This document shows positions 48,859-62,200 of a DNA stretch of 64,000 bases, piece by piece (position 1 is the stretch's first letter; each line of letters begins with the position of its first letter). This stretch comes from Caenorhabditis elegans (taxonomy: Eukaryota; Nematoda; Chromadorea; Rhabditida; Rhabditidae): positions 6,758,001-6,822,000 of the forward strand of contig NC_003284.9 in NCBI RefSeq assembly GCF_000002985.6, written 5' to 3'. Both the position numbers and the translations under genes were made by a program. A model generated the notes under the pieces. The model saw only the letters and a list, made by a program, of their open reading frames with translations. It ran no database searches and was not told where the DNA came from.

Positions 48859-51103
48859 GTATGTTTTTTCGCTTTAAATTTTTGAAGGGCTTTCATTAAC
48901 ATGATTAATTTTACTAATCATTGCTTTGAGTCTGATTATTCAATAGAATAGTACAGAAGTACTTGGATATTGTTGCCCACCACCATCATTCATCATCAAT
49001 GGAACTCTCTAGGTCTTGTGATCGCGGCTCGTTTCGTTTTCTTTTTCTCTTGCTCGTGCTCTTGCTCTTTTCGCTCCCTCGTCCAATGTATAGAACTTTT
49101 AAATAGAGCAGCACTCCCGCTTTCTCCTAAGCAAAATAAATACGTTTCACTGTGGTTATGTACAAAAATAAATAAATATTATTTAAGCTTTTACGATCTG
49201 AAAGAATCTTTTATGGGATTTTGAAATCTGATGAAAGATGGATACTTGTATCCGTCAGAATCACATTTTCTAACACCACATCGTAATGTCACCTGTGAAC
49301 ATGAACATGTGATTTTCATCAGCCTCCCCAACCTAGTCTATCACATCACAAAGTTCGGTCTATTTCTTATCTGTAAGGTCTTGTTATTTTCTCGTCATTA
49401 TCGATTAGCAGTTTATTGTGTATCACTATCATCACTATAAAGAGCACTAACAAACACGGCTGAGGACTACTTTACTGTCACTTACTGACCTACTGAACAA
49501 CGAGAGCTCGGCGAGTCAGCCCACTGTCAATAACTCTCATGAGTTGCGCACCCGGTGGGCTGCGTCTCTTGTTTTCACGCTCTTTTCACGTGTTCTACGG
49601 ACCATGAGGTCCTTTATTTGGGCATTCTCCCCCGTTCATTACCAACGCTACTATTCCTCGTCCTCCTTTCATACACACACAGTGCACCACCCCATGAGCT
49701 CTCATGCTATCTCCTTATTCTGTTCTTATTCCTTCTCCGTCTCACATCGAATCCTCTTGCATTGGCAGATCTCTAGCTTGTCCGACTCTTCTTGTTGCTA
49801 CTTTGTTTTCTTTGCCATAAATGGAAACTTTGGTGAATATGTAGTAACCCAACTCCATTAGTATGTGAATAGAATTTCAACACATTTTCCAACAAAAATT
49901 TACACTTGTCAGTCTTGCTCATTCATAGAAACTAAAATTTTCCTTTTGACTTTTTTGCGTATTGCAAGGAACGGAGCAAGAGAAAACGAGCGCCTGAAAA
50001 TTGTAGAGCGCTGAGATGCGAGCGACGTGTTTTCCCTTTCTTCAGTCGCCTAGCTGAAAATTCAATATTTATATCAGTTTCGTTTCTCCCCCTTGTTGTC
50101 TTTGGAGCACACGCCGAGCTTGTTTAGAATGAGAATCTGGAAGAATTGTTTGTTTGTCGCCGAGTTTTTTTCTATTTGAGTTCTTTACCCCGGAAACGAC
50201 AAAGAGAGCAAAATTTTGTCTTGCAAATATACGATTTATAATAATACTGAGTATTTTAACATAGCAATGTAAAATTTGGTTTACTTAACTTTCCCTTTTT
50301 CTCACTCTCAACTGTCAAACAGCAAGATCCGCTGGTGATAATGAAAACCGGTTCCACACAATGCCTGCCACTATTCAATCACTTTTTTTTTCTCCAATGG
50401 TCACCATTTCTCTTGAAATTTGAGGATCTTTTGAGACGTACCTGGGTGGGTTAAAAAGAGCAACTGTCTAGCACAAGATGCGCAGGCTCACCCTCATCCA
50501 GTTTTACTGCATCAGCTGTTTTCAGTGAGCAAGAAAAAGAAAAAGAGGGACCACGATGTCATTGCTCTTCTTCTTTTTTCTTATATTCTCCCCACTATTT
50601 CTCTTGCCTGAGAAAGCTTCCGGCAGAGCGCGTTTTCCTTTTTTAGCTGTTGCTTGAAGCGTGCATCCGTGTGAGTCTTACACAATTTTGGCTGTTTATT
50701 TCTGCACTCTCTTCAAATAATACAGTCGCCGCATTGTCCTTTACCATTTACTGTCTTCGTTCTCTCAACCTACAGTGCCGATGCCTACATTGCCTCTTTG
50801 TTCACGGCGCATCCTTCGTTTTTCTTCCCTCTCTACTTTTCCGCTTTTGCTAGGTTCTCTCCCAGTTTGATACATGTATCGTGTCTCTGATGTCAGGTGA
50901 CTGCAGTTGTCAAAACCACGAAGCACCTGTACCGTTTCCATTATCGACAGTCTCTGTCGAATAATATAGACTAGTCAAGTAGAACCCACACCATACAAAA
51001 AATTTCAGTTTTTTTTTGGAATTTTTTCCTAACATTGTTCGCATAATAAAAGTCTTAATTCTTCAAACATTCTAAAAAATTATATTTTTTTTCAGTTTCA
51101 CAA

Positions 51104-54100
51104 ATGACTCTATCAACATTTAATCGAGTATGGTGCAAGGTAATGCTACAGAGATATATGGGTGCATGGCTGGACAATAATTTATCAGTGGATCAGTTAT
51201 CACTCGAATTAGCAAATGGATGTCTTGAACTTGATAATTTAGATATTAATACAAAGGTAAGTGGAATATTGTATGGATTTTGTAAAATGTGGATTTTTTA
51301 TAGGCTGTCAGCAATGGATTTCTACAATGCAATATTCCACTGAAACTAATCGACGGATACTTGGGGAAAATCAAAATTGAAATACCGTGGCTGAGCTTGA
51401 TGACGGACCCAACCAGAATGTGCATTGAAGATTTACAGTTAACGTTTAGAGGAGCCGAAGTTATGAAAATAAACGACATTGAAACTTGTGAGTTTTTAAA
51501 CAACCTTTTCAGTTTTTTAATCAGTATCTGGGTTTTCAGTAACATCGATGATTGAGAGTGTTCTGATGGGACTGAGTACAGACGACATGGCTCGAAGTGT
51601 CTACGAAGAAGTATCCAAAGAAAATAATGTTGCAAGTGAACTGTTGGGTCCAGATGATACTGCTGACAGCTTCTCTGGCTTCATTGACGCCGTTTATTCT
51701 CGTTTTTGCTTGAAGATCAAACATTTAACACTTCGATTCGAAACCGATCCAAAGAACAGATCAACTATGGCGACAGCACTCGAAATTCGTGTCGAAACGA
51801 TCACATTTATGGATGAGCAGATGCGTTCTTGTGAGATGGACCACACAAATGCGACCGACTTAGTGACCACTCAACCACATGGTGTCGTCTCAACCACCAA
51901 TTTGAGGAAGAATCTTACATTTTCTGGTAGGCATTTTAATTAAGGGATTATTAATTGACGAATTATTGCCTACATTTTTCGATATTTAAAATTCAAATTT
52001 AAGGTGTTACTTTCCATACCGATGTCTTCTCTCAAATCAACAATGACGGAATGGGTGACGAAGAGAATGTTCTTATTACCAGCATGCATATCCGTAGAGA
52101 AAAAGCCAAGCAGATGTCGCCAACAAAGTCGGTACAAAATTCATTACATCCAGAAATGTTTCAATCTGCCATGAGCGACATGGACGCATTTCATTCTTGC
52201 TATGATAAACGTGAGTTGTCTTTTTCTACAATAAAAATGGCTTCCAACGAATGACATACATTTTCAGTGACACAAGATTATTGCTCGCCTGATCAGCTCG
52301 AGACCTTGCGGACAGCTCCCGCCGAGCCGGAGCTTTTTTCTGCTCCAATTCAATGCGCAGAAGTTGTCGGGGATATTTCGTGTGTATTTCGGATAAAAAA
52401 CGGTGCAAATGATGTCAATTATGCTGATGTCGATGAATCTAAGGTGGAAACTGATGTTTTCATCAAAGGTATTAATGTTTTTGCAACACCTTCACAAATT
52501 GAAATTGTTAACAGGTTTGTAAATATTTCTTTTAAACCCCAGTGTTAAAACTATTGCTTACAGATTCTTCTCATCCATCGTGACACCAAAAGAACTTGTA
52601 GTTCACGAGCAAGGAAAACCAATGAGTAAAGAAGATTATGAGAACATGACCAAGAACATGGAACCAAACCAATCAAATGAACCTCCAATGGCTGGCGCTT
52701 CTTTTGGCGGTAACTGGAATGTTGGAGAAGTGTTCCGAGAATTTGATGATTTGAAATCCATCAAAGAAAAGGAGAAGAGCGAGAAAGAAAAATTCAAAAG
52801 TCTAAGTAAGATAGTATATATTCAGTTCACTTTGAAACAAAATCAAATTTCAGAAGCCAGCGGAAACATCAAGGAAGAATTTACAGTGAATACGCATATT
52901 GGGACAGTTCTCATGTACATTCCTCATTGTGATTATATGTCATCGGACTACGCTCAACAACATGGAGGATATGCAAATGTGTTAAACTATCTTAAGAAAG
53001 AGTCTGAATCATTCTTCAAATCTATTCAAGGATACTCGTTTATGTCAAAGCACGGACTTGCAAACATTCGACAACAATCCGATTCATTCTACCCAAAAGA
53101 TCATCTTCGAATTGTTGGTGGATCTCTTGGAATCACCTCAAGCTGTAAGCGAGTCGGAAACGTGGATTCTTTTTTATGCCGAGTTGTTGCCACTCATTTT
53201 GATATGTTGGAATATCTCACACCAGAGAGCGCTCCTGAAAACAGTACTCCTATTCGAATCGGACTACTTGACTATTCCGAGCAGGAAAACTTGGAAAGTG
53301 ATCCCAACTTCAAAATGGTATTGAGCACTTCCTCTGAACAGAAAGGACTGACAAAAGTTGATATCCTGTTGGGAGCCGTTAAGACTGAACTTGACTTTTC
53401 TATTATTGACCGCATCTCAAATCTTATTGCATGCAGACCATTCTTCGATGAGGCCTTGACAAATTATGGCAACCGGTAAGCAATAAATTGTGCGGACACG
53501 CATAAAACCACAATTCTTTATTACAGAAACACAGTGCCGCAATTGAAGGACGATCTTTACTCGGATGTGTTAATTGCAGAGGATGACGTAAAGTCGAAGA
53601 CACTGGTCAATTTGAAATGCTCAAATTGGCAAGTTGATCTGCGGATACCGAAAGCAGACCTTCGTGATCCAACTGGTTCCCGACTCCCGTTCTCTCAAAG
53701 ACACGTGCATAATGAGTTTCTTCGCTTGGGAATCAAAGAAATTGATGTGTCGATTCCAATAGAGAAATCTGTTACCCTGATAGAAATTCTGTGCACGGAA
53801 ATGATTGGAGACTTTTGTGGTGAAGGGCTTAATATTCCTAAACAACAACAACGAATTCTACATGCGTCAAAGAATGGATTCGATAAAATAAATTTGAAGC
53901 TTACTCTCTGCTCTGATGCGAAAAAACTGCCCGGTTGTGGAAGGAAAACTTCAACTAGTGGGATCCCAGACAGCATGATGAAGTCAGTGTCCGCGGATAT
54001 AATGATGGCACACCCGAAAAAAGAAGGTCCGTTCTCGAAAGTTCCAAGGTCATACTGCTCTCATGATGGCGAAGAAACGGAAGAAATCATACAAGCTGGG

Positions 54101-57100
54101 ACCAGAAAAGAAATACTCGATTTCCAAGAGGAATGTCAAAACTTTGCATCTACCTTCATGCTCTTCACAGTTCCTGTTCTGAAGCTTCATATTCCGGAGA
54201 AAAACTTCTTGGAAATTCTTTACAACCGACTGGTTAATGATTTGGCTCTTTTCCAACCTGCAGCTCCAGCGTTCCGCAACAACCAAAGCACTAACTCGAA
54301 CGTTCAACCTTTGGAATCGTTCCAAGAATGTGTCTCTCCAAAAAATTATGCTGAAAGTGAGCACTCTGATTTGGATGATGATGTGGCGACGCTACATGAA
54401 AGTATAGAAAGCTTGAACTTTGATAGAGACATACCTCACACGTTTGTCATGACGCTCAACGCGAACAAGTGTACAGTTCTTTGCAATACTGCAATCAAAG
54501 AGGTAAAAATAATAAAAGAAAATAAATAAACCAAACAAAAAACTTTCAGGCCGAAAAACAACCAGAATCTTCACAAGTGTCCTTAGATCTCGAAAAAGTG
54601 CATATTGGCACAACTGCTGGTTACCATGGAGACATCAACCACACGTACTTCCATTTTACTTCTTCTAAAGCTGCAGCGGGGAGCATCGATTCACCAAGAG
54701 CGCCTCGAATTCCAAACTTAATTTCTGCAAAAGATTTTGGAAAATGGACGAAAGATTGCAATCAACTAGAACATGTTCCAATAACTGATGAATTGAGCAG
54801 TGGTTCTACAGAAGATGCGTTTGCGGTTGCTCTTCACATGCATTTTAGGCCTGATGTTAACATGAAGGATGTTCTTTTGGGAATTGCCCTTCGGAATTCT
54901 CAATTACAAGCAAAACCCTTCAGACACTGGGGTGCATTTTGGATTACTCAATTGGCTGATCTCTTTACACTTCAAGATTATGCTATACCTGGATACGAAC
55001 TGCCAAGTGTTTCAACTGATCTTCATATTTGCTTTGAAAATGCAATAATTGGATATGATCACGCATGGGTGAACCCAAATAGCAAACTGAAATTACGGGC
55101 CACTCTCGGACAATGTAATCTTGCAAGCTCTATTGTTTCGGATATGAATATTTCGAAAACTCTATGCATTTTTGAAAGTTGCCGTTTGTATATGAGTAAC
55201 GATTTAACAAAGGATGCCGTTCGTTTTGAAGGATACGGAACGCAGAAGGTATCGCCGAAAAAGTTTATTCCGTTCCTTGACCTTGGATCAGTTCAACTCG
55301 ATATCCTATTTGCGGTTGGAGACGAAACCGGTCTAAGAACGAATCCCACATTCGAAATCCGCTGTCAAAACGACATCATAAACGCATGGGCCTGCGCAGA
55401 TTCCCTTGCTACTTTTATGAAGACAGTAATGGAATACACTAGTCATGAACAAATCCCAATAAAAACGCCGGAAGAAGAGTCACAAGAATTGATGAAATCA
55501 ACAAAAACAGATGATATCAATAAAAGTGTCGCCGGGGAGTCTGTATGGAGTGATGCTTCAACAGGAAGTAAGCATATCCAAAAAATGACTGTCGGGGCCA
55601 ATTTACCGGATGATGTTGAAAAAAGAATTCAAGCAATGATTCAAGAGGCAGTTAATGAAAATGATGAGAGGGACGGTATCGCAATTGGAGAAGACGCTGT
55701 TCGAGAATTTGCAACTATTCAGCCGAAACATGATGCGAATGAAACAAACGAAAGCTTCGAGCATGTTGCGAGCAGAAACTTCAGTGTTACCGACGACGAG
55801 TTCTGCATGGTGGACGACAACATTTTCGGATCAGGAATCACCATTCAACCAGGAGAATCCCGGACCAGGCCGATGCCAGCCAAACAGTTGCCCGAAGAGC
55901 CTCTGATAAACGGTTCAGAGTTCTTCCAGACGATTGAAGACAGTGGTAGTGATGCTTTATATCAGACAATGTCTGGGCAAATCAACCCTGTTCTCCGATA
56001 CTTCTTGAAAGATGTGACGGTCCGACTAAGTTTGTACGCTGGAAATGACTTGTCAACGTCTCCATCTCCTATCAAAACCTACTGCACTGAAGAGTACAGA
56101 AATGGATTTGGACCAGAACAGAAAATTGAGCAAAACTCCACTGGAGGCCCAAATCGCGATCACTCTGCGTTTGTTGTCTTTGAGCTCAGCAAGATCACTT
56201 ACTTGAAACAAATTTTTGACAAAACTGCTCCCATGTTGTCAACAACATTGTTCCAAGTGAATGATATTGTCATCAAGGATTGTGTTCGTGCAAGTGATAT
56301 CAAGGAAATGCTTTACCAATATTCTGTTACAAATCAACCACGACGTGCTACTGCTCCAATCGTGACCGTGAGAATGTCGGAAACTCACTCAAAAGAAGGA
56401 AAAATGCGAGTTTCTATGCTGCCGATCAAAATCAACGTTGACCAAGACACTCTGGAGTTTTTGACAGATTTCTTTGAAGAAACTTCAAAACTGTTGGATC
56501 TCCCGAAAAATCAAATGAGCATGCCTCTCATTCAAAGACCAGTAATTGAAGTACCTGCTGATATTGGCTCAAAGAAAACAACTCCAAAGACATCAGTTTC
56601 ATCGTCAGAAGGAGATATTGCAAGAATGTATCCAAGCATTCCTTCTCCATCGCTTACACTTGAACCACTTCGGCCATCTCCTGTTCAACCACCAACTCCA
56701 CTTGGTAAGAATGAGCATAGTAACACATCTTTGAAATATTAATAATTTACAGGCGATCTCACTTACCTTGAAAAAATATCATCGAATCATCAGTCACCAG
56801 TAAAAAGACCAATTATTGATGCCCCGTTAACTGCTTCAGCTGTATCAATCGGTATGATAAGTAACATGTTTTTGAATTATTAAAAATATATTTTATTGTT
56901 GCAGGAAAAATATTTGAACGTGATGCACATTCCGACGAAGACGAAGAGGAAATTATTGATCCAGTATGTAATACGATTCAAAACATATTGTATACAACAA
57001 GTTTTCAGATTCAAATGGCCGCTGCTCTTGAAATTCGTGAACTCAACGAGGAACTCGGCAGAATTGAGCAACTCGAGAAAAAGAAGACGGATGACTTGTT

Positions 57101-58697
57101 CAAACAATCGTATTCTTCCTCAAGCTCTGAAACCGAATCTGAAAGCTCTGCTCCACAAAGTTCGCAAGTGAGGAGGCTTCACGAATCATTAGATGCTTCA
57201 AATCCTACCGGACTATCTGATCTAACTGGAGACTGGGCTGATGATCATGATCTTACATACACTCATCATGACGTTGTTAGACAGGAATCTCCGTCTTTCA
57301 ATTGCAACATTAGTCCAATCAAAGGTTATTCTCCGCCCGCAGAATTGAGGCCTCTCAATTTGATGGATTCCGAAACCGAAAGAGACTCGTCGGCTTCTCC
57401 GGTTACTTCAAGCCCAATAAAACCTGCTCGGAATATCAAAAAAGAGCTCCCACCACTTAAAATGCCACGTCAACCGCTATCCAATGACGATATTCTCATG
57501 CGTTCGACAATGATGGGATCTGTTCATCCATCTCAAAGTGTACATAATCTTGTAGATACCAGTGATGATTTGGAAGAACATGGGGTAAGTTCTAATGAAC
57601 ATTTTTTGAAGCAATAGAAGTAAACTTTTTTTTCAGAATTTCTTGGACAGTATTGACAATGAAGATGATAACGAAAAACAAAAAATTGAGGAAGAAATGG
57701 AAGAAGACGAAAAAGAAGAAGAAGAAGAGCGCAACAAAGAAATCCAAGAGGCTGTGGAACGTGGTGAAACTTTCTTCAAGCAATTTGTTTTCTCTCCATC
57801 AGTCAATATTTATGTCGATTACCAAGGAAAGCGGAAGATTACCATGGAAAAAGCTGGAGCACTAGTGGGGCTTCTCATGGCGTTTGGACAACTCAACCAA
57901 ATGCCAATTAACTTACGGAAAATCGATACTCGCACAGGATTGTTGGGCACCGGACGTTGTATGCAGCATGCCATCGGCGAGTGGTCAGGAGATTTGCTCA
58001 CAAACATGCCAAGTGTGATTGCAAGCTACGGGCCGATAAGTCCATTGGTTCAAATCGGAAGAGGAGTAGTAGACCTATTCTTGATGCCTGTAGCCGAATT
58101 CCGTAAAGACGATGGAAATGTGATGAAGGGAGTGCAGAGAGGAGTGGGCTCATTCAGTGTATCATCTGCAGCTGGTATAGTAGGTATGGCGCAGACAGTC
58201 ACTGGATTTGTGCAAAGTCTCGCCGAGATGACGATGAAGGAAATAAAACCAGACGACCCGTCAACAAGGAGAGTTGCGAGACGATACAACAGAAATCACG
58301 GTATGAACCCGACAGATGTCCGCCATAGTCTGCAACTCGCTTACGGAATTCTTTATGATGTAAGTTTTCTCTTCAGTTTGTATTATTTGTATGGTAGATT
58401 ATTTGGGTACTTGTTTTTTCAAAAATTCCAATTACCATCATAAATGTTTTGCAGGGGTATCATCAGACGAGAGATGATCTGGAACTCGCTGCTCAGGAAG
58501 ACCGGGCTTCAGGAAATTCCGTCGTCAGAAGTGCGTTCCGTTACGCTGTTCCAACGTTCCTGGGACCTATTGTTATGGCTACTCAAGTCACGTACCAACT
58601 ACTGGGAGGACTTCGCAACCAACTACGTCCTGATACTTATCAAGACGAACGTCGAAAATGGGGTGAAAAAGATGTACCCGGAGGTGTGAATAAGTAA
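51104..58697 (+). CDS. atg-2: ATG2 autophagy lipid-transfer protein
   Basis: Fourteen exons (51104-51256, 51304-51487, 51540-51926, 52004-52210, 52268-52514, 52564-52805, 52854-53475, 53527-54502, 54550-56704, 56753-56851, 56905-56963, 57009-57584, 57637-58359, 58455-58697) join in phase to 2290 residues, the size range of ATG2. ATG2 is a rod-shaped bridge moving phospholipids from ER to growing autophagosomes. The chorein-type N-terminus is clear ('QRYMGAWLDNNLSVDQLSLE'). The C-terminal ATG2 region contains 'QIGRGVVDLFLMPVAEFRKD' and 'RGVGSFSVSSAAGIVG'. An LC3-interacting motif is likely at 1424-1427 (DDEFCMVDD), placed like the acidic-FCxx motif of human ATG2A. A Glu/Lys-rich acidic run (about 1980-2010) precedes the C-terminal domain. 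The TTTTCAG nine bases before the ATG suggests trans-splicing. I recognise the gene as atg-2 (M03A8.2). Confidence 0.95.
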
Positions 58698-60444
58698 TCG
58701 GATTTCCTCCCAATTTTTGATAATTGTACATCTTCTTAATGTGTTTAATTGTACACTTTTGTTAGATTTTTTTAAAATATATTCAGCATTTCATTTTTTT
58801 TCTTTTTTCCTCCATTTTTGGTTATTTTTTCTTTTCTTTTTTTGTACATTTGTATTTTCCCAACTGCCTTACTTAACCGCTTCTTTTTTTCAGTGTCGTG
58901 CTTGAACCCATTCTCATTTGATTCGAAACATATTACACGGTAATTCGCCTCATTGTTCATCTTTCATCTTTCATAACTTTTCTAGAAACTGGTTTTGAGA
59001 TTGTGTGAGTGTCTTCTTTTTTTTTTCATTTGTTCCCCCTCCTAATTGCTATGTTTCTTTAATTGTCAGATTTGGCTTTTTTACTTGTACCCTACATTCG
59101 CCTTACTGCATCTATTACACTGGATATCCCTTATGCTCTCGCTGCACTCTATGTCAATTGTTAATGGCTTATTCACTTTGAAAAGTCAGAAAATTTAAAT
59201 GAATGTCATCTTGGAATTTTTTTTTGAATTATTCACATTAACATTAAAAACAGAAAAAAAAATGCAGTTCCGAATACGTCAGTTTATTAAGAATGTGCTA
59301 CTCCTCAATAATAAGATTTCAGTTAGAAAGTTTTGATGACGTGTTTTTTAGGATTTCGAAAAGTTTTCGATTGTCGACTTTTTATGTCGAGTCAAAAAGC
59401 GATAAAAACTATGCTTGTTTTTATTGGGAGAAATCTGAAACATTGTCGCTTGTTCAACCCCCTAAAATGTTGAAATATGAATATTTTAAAAATAATTAAT
59501 TTGTAAAACTGTAATGAATTTATTTATCGACGATTGTCAAAAAACAATTGTGAAGGCTGGGTTTTCACTGCTATTTGATTCGAAATAATACATTTTCCCA
59601 ATTTTTTTGAAAAGTTTTGTTATGATTTAAAAAAAATCATTTCATCTTTGGTATATAATAATTTCTCCACAGTCCACATTTAATGGTTAAAGTCAACGAA
59701 GATGGTTTTAAGTTATTAGACTTTCTTGGATTTCAACTAAAGTTGTTTCATTTTTTAGTTTCATTTTCAAAAGATTAAGGATAAGAAATCAAAAACTGAT
59801 ATCGCAAAATTGTTTTAAAAACATAGTAAAACTTCATTTTAAAAATCTCACCATGCTTGAATTTACTTTTAATGTGTGTTCCATAATTTCAAATCTAAAG
59901 CTGACTGGTTTTGAGGTTTTTTAAATTCAAGTTTTGTTTCTACGCTGTAAGATCATTTTTATCATTTTAAACTTTTTTTGAAAAAAATCTTGTTTCATAT
60001 ATTTCTAAAATATTTACCAGTGAACATTACAGAATCACAGTTATTGTCTGTAAATAGTTTATAGATTGTCGTAAAGTTTTTCTAGGTTTTTTTAAAAAAT
60101 ATTTATACCTAACTGCGACAGTTATTGCTTCATGTTATCTATGGTACTCGATCAGTTTTTTTTGCAATGGTTCAATTGTTTGTAGTCACTTATTCGAACA
60201 CAATCAATTGAATCGACTCGAGTGTACCGTTATCATACGCAACGCGCGTTTTCTTGCCCACACTTTGCCAGTAATAGAAGACATGAGAAGACCACAGCGT
60301 AGTCATGTATATAATCAATGACCATTCCTCTCTATCAGTTGATTACCTTTTCTTCTCTCTTCCTACATTTTGTGTTTTTTAAAACTCTTTTATTGAGTTT
60401 TGTATAGTCGTTGCCAAATTATTTTTTTTCATTTTAGAAACAAA
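58698..60444. other. atg-2 3' UTR and dhs-28 promoter region
   Basis: 1.7 kb with no coding exon. The first 400 bases are T-rich 3' UTR-like sequence. A TTATCA (GATA-type) site lies at 60230-60235. The stretch 60220-60330 is less AT-rich than its surroundings and is the likely core promoter. 'CACAGTCCACATTTAA' at 59671-59686 resembles the terminal sequence of the 22.6-kb inverted-repeat element, but the match is weak. Confidence 0.55.
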
Positions 60445-61989
60445 ATGTCTCTTCGTTTTGACGGAAAAGTTGCTATTGTCACTGGAGCTGGAGGTGGTCT
60501 TGGCAAGACATATGCTCTTGAACTTGCCAAGAGAGGATGCAAAGTTGTTGTAAACGATCTTGGAGGAGATAGACATGGAACTTCATCCTCTTCATCAATG
60601 GCTGACAAGGTTGTTCAAGAAATCAAATCAGCTGGAGGACAAGCAGTTGCCAATTATGACAGCGTTGAGTTTGGAGACAAAATCGTAAAAACCGCCATCG
60701 ACAATTTTGGAAGAATTGGTACAGTTTTTTGATAATAGAATACTGATGGATTTGAAATTGGTTCCAGATATTGTTATCAACAACGCTGGTATCCTTCGTG
60801 ACGTTTCTTTCCTCAAGATGACCGAGCTTGATTGGGGTTTGTAATAGCTTTCAAAAAATAAAATAAATCTGCTCAATTTTCAGATCTTATCTTCAAGGTC
60901 CACGTTAAGGGAGCCTATGCTGTCACCAAAGCCGCTTGGCCATACATGAGAGATCAGAAGTACGGGCGTATTGTGGTCACCTCTTCCAATGCCGGAGTTC
61001 ACGGAAACTTTGGACAAGCCAACTACGCTGCTGCCAAAAGTGCTCTCATTGGTCTGTCAAACTCTCTCGCCCAAGAAGGTGCAAAGTACAACATTTTGGC
61101 AAATACCCTGGTCCCAACAGCCGGATCTAGACTTACCGAGACTGTCATGCCACAGGTATTTTGAAGAATGATTTTTTTATAACGGAAATCTTTACAGAAT
61201 CTCGTTGATGCTTTGAAACCAGACTATGTCACCCCACTCGTGACATACATGGTGCATGATTCTTTCGAAGAGTCCGGAAAAGTTTTTGAAGCTGGAGCTG
61301 GATGGTACGGAACTATTCAATATTACAAATCTAAAGGAAAGGTTATTTCACACGCATCAGCTGATGACATTGCCAAGAACTGGTCAACCATCACCAACAT
61401 GAACGGAGCCGAGTACATCGGAACCATCACTGAGCAGAGTGCTAGACTTGTCTCAATCCTGGAAGAGCACGAAGCTTCATCTGGAAGTAGCAGTGCTTCT
61501 TCTGGTGCTTCTTCTGGTGGTGCTTTCCCCTCAAACATCAGGAGTAGTGCACTGTTCCAGGAAATGGCTGATGGTGTGAAGGCTGACCCAACTGCAGTAA
61601 AAACTTTGAAATCGATTGTCCTTTACATCATCACTGACGGAAAGAACGAGCTTGGAAAATTCAGTTAGTTTTTGATGCGTCAATTATATTAAAACTAGTA
61701 TTATTTCAGCTCTTGACTTCAAAAGTGCATCTCCATCCGTGTACTTGGGTGATGTAAAGAACGGAGAAAAAGCTAACGCGACGGTCACTGTTGCTGATAG
61801 CGATTTTGTTGACATTGCAGCCGGAAAATTGAATGCTCAAAAGGTATACGCTGGCACTGATAGTACTAATCTTCCACAAACCATTATTTACAGGCATTCA
61901 TGAGCGGAAAACTGAAAGTGAAGGGAAACGTAATGCTTCTTCAGAAACTTCAAACCGTTCTTGAAAAGGCGAAGAAGTCAAAATTGTAA
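60445..61989 (+). CDS. dhs-28: Peroxisomal short-chain dehydrogenase with SCP2 domain
   Basis: Six exons (60445-60718, 60768-60836, 60884-61155, 61198-61663, 61710-61843, 61894-61989) join in phase to 436 residues. Residues 1-300 are an SDR (3-hydroxyacyl-CoA dehydrogenase) domain: nucleotide-binding TGAGGGLG (13-20), NNAG, catalytic S149, Y162 and K166 (YAAAK). A Ser/Gly/Ala linker follows, then an SCP2 sterol-carrier domain (about 318-432). The protein ends in SKL, the type 1 peroxisomal targeting signal. It resembles human HSD17B4 without the central enoyl-CoA hydratase domain. In C. elegans DHS-28 performs the third step of peroxisomal beta-oxidation that shortens ascaroside side chains (dauer pheromone). 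The start follows ATTTTAG by seven bases, suggesting trans-splicing. I recognise dhs-28 (M03A8.1). Confidence 0.96.
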
Positions 61990-62200
61990 ACAGACAGAAG
62001 CGTTCAATTTTGTAAATTATATTGAGTCAGAATGATTAATTATTGATATTGAGTACATTTAATAAAACATTTCAATGACATCAGAGACACCAAATATTGA
62101 AGCTGGTGATGGGGGTGGCGGTTGGGTGAAACATAAGAGTATGGCAATTTATAGTCGTAATTACAACGATGAAAAAAAATTAGCAAAAAGAAATATGGGT
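61990..62200. terminator. Convergent 3' UTR space with poly(A) signal
   Basis: Only 211 bases separate the dhs-28 stop from the stop of the minus-strand gene on the right. AATAAA at 62061-62066 would serve dhs-28. No clear AATAAA is seen for the other gene. Confidence 0.6.

Larger units (their letters stand above)
45408..51103. other. Interval between DOK-like gene and ATG-2 main start
   Basis: No separate gene recognised. AT-rich to about 48480, then a GC-richer island (48540-48860) with two candidate exons listed separately, then C/T-rich stretches (49010-49090, 49540-49800, 50100-50360, 50560-50880) typical of nematode promoter DNA. It probably contains the atg-2 promoter or a long first intron. 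Confidence 0.55.
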
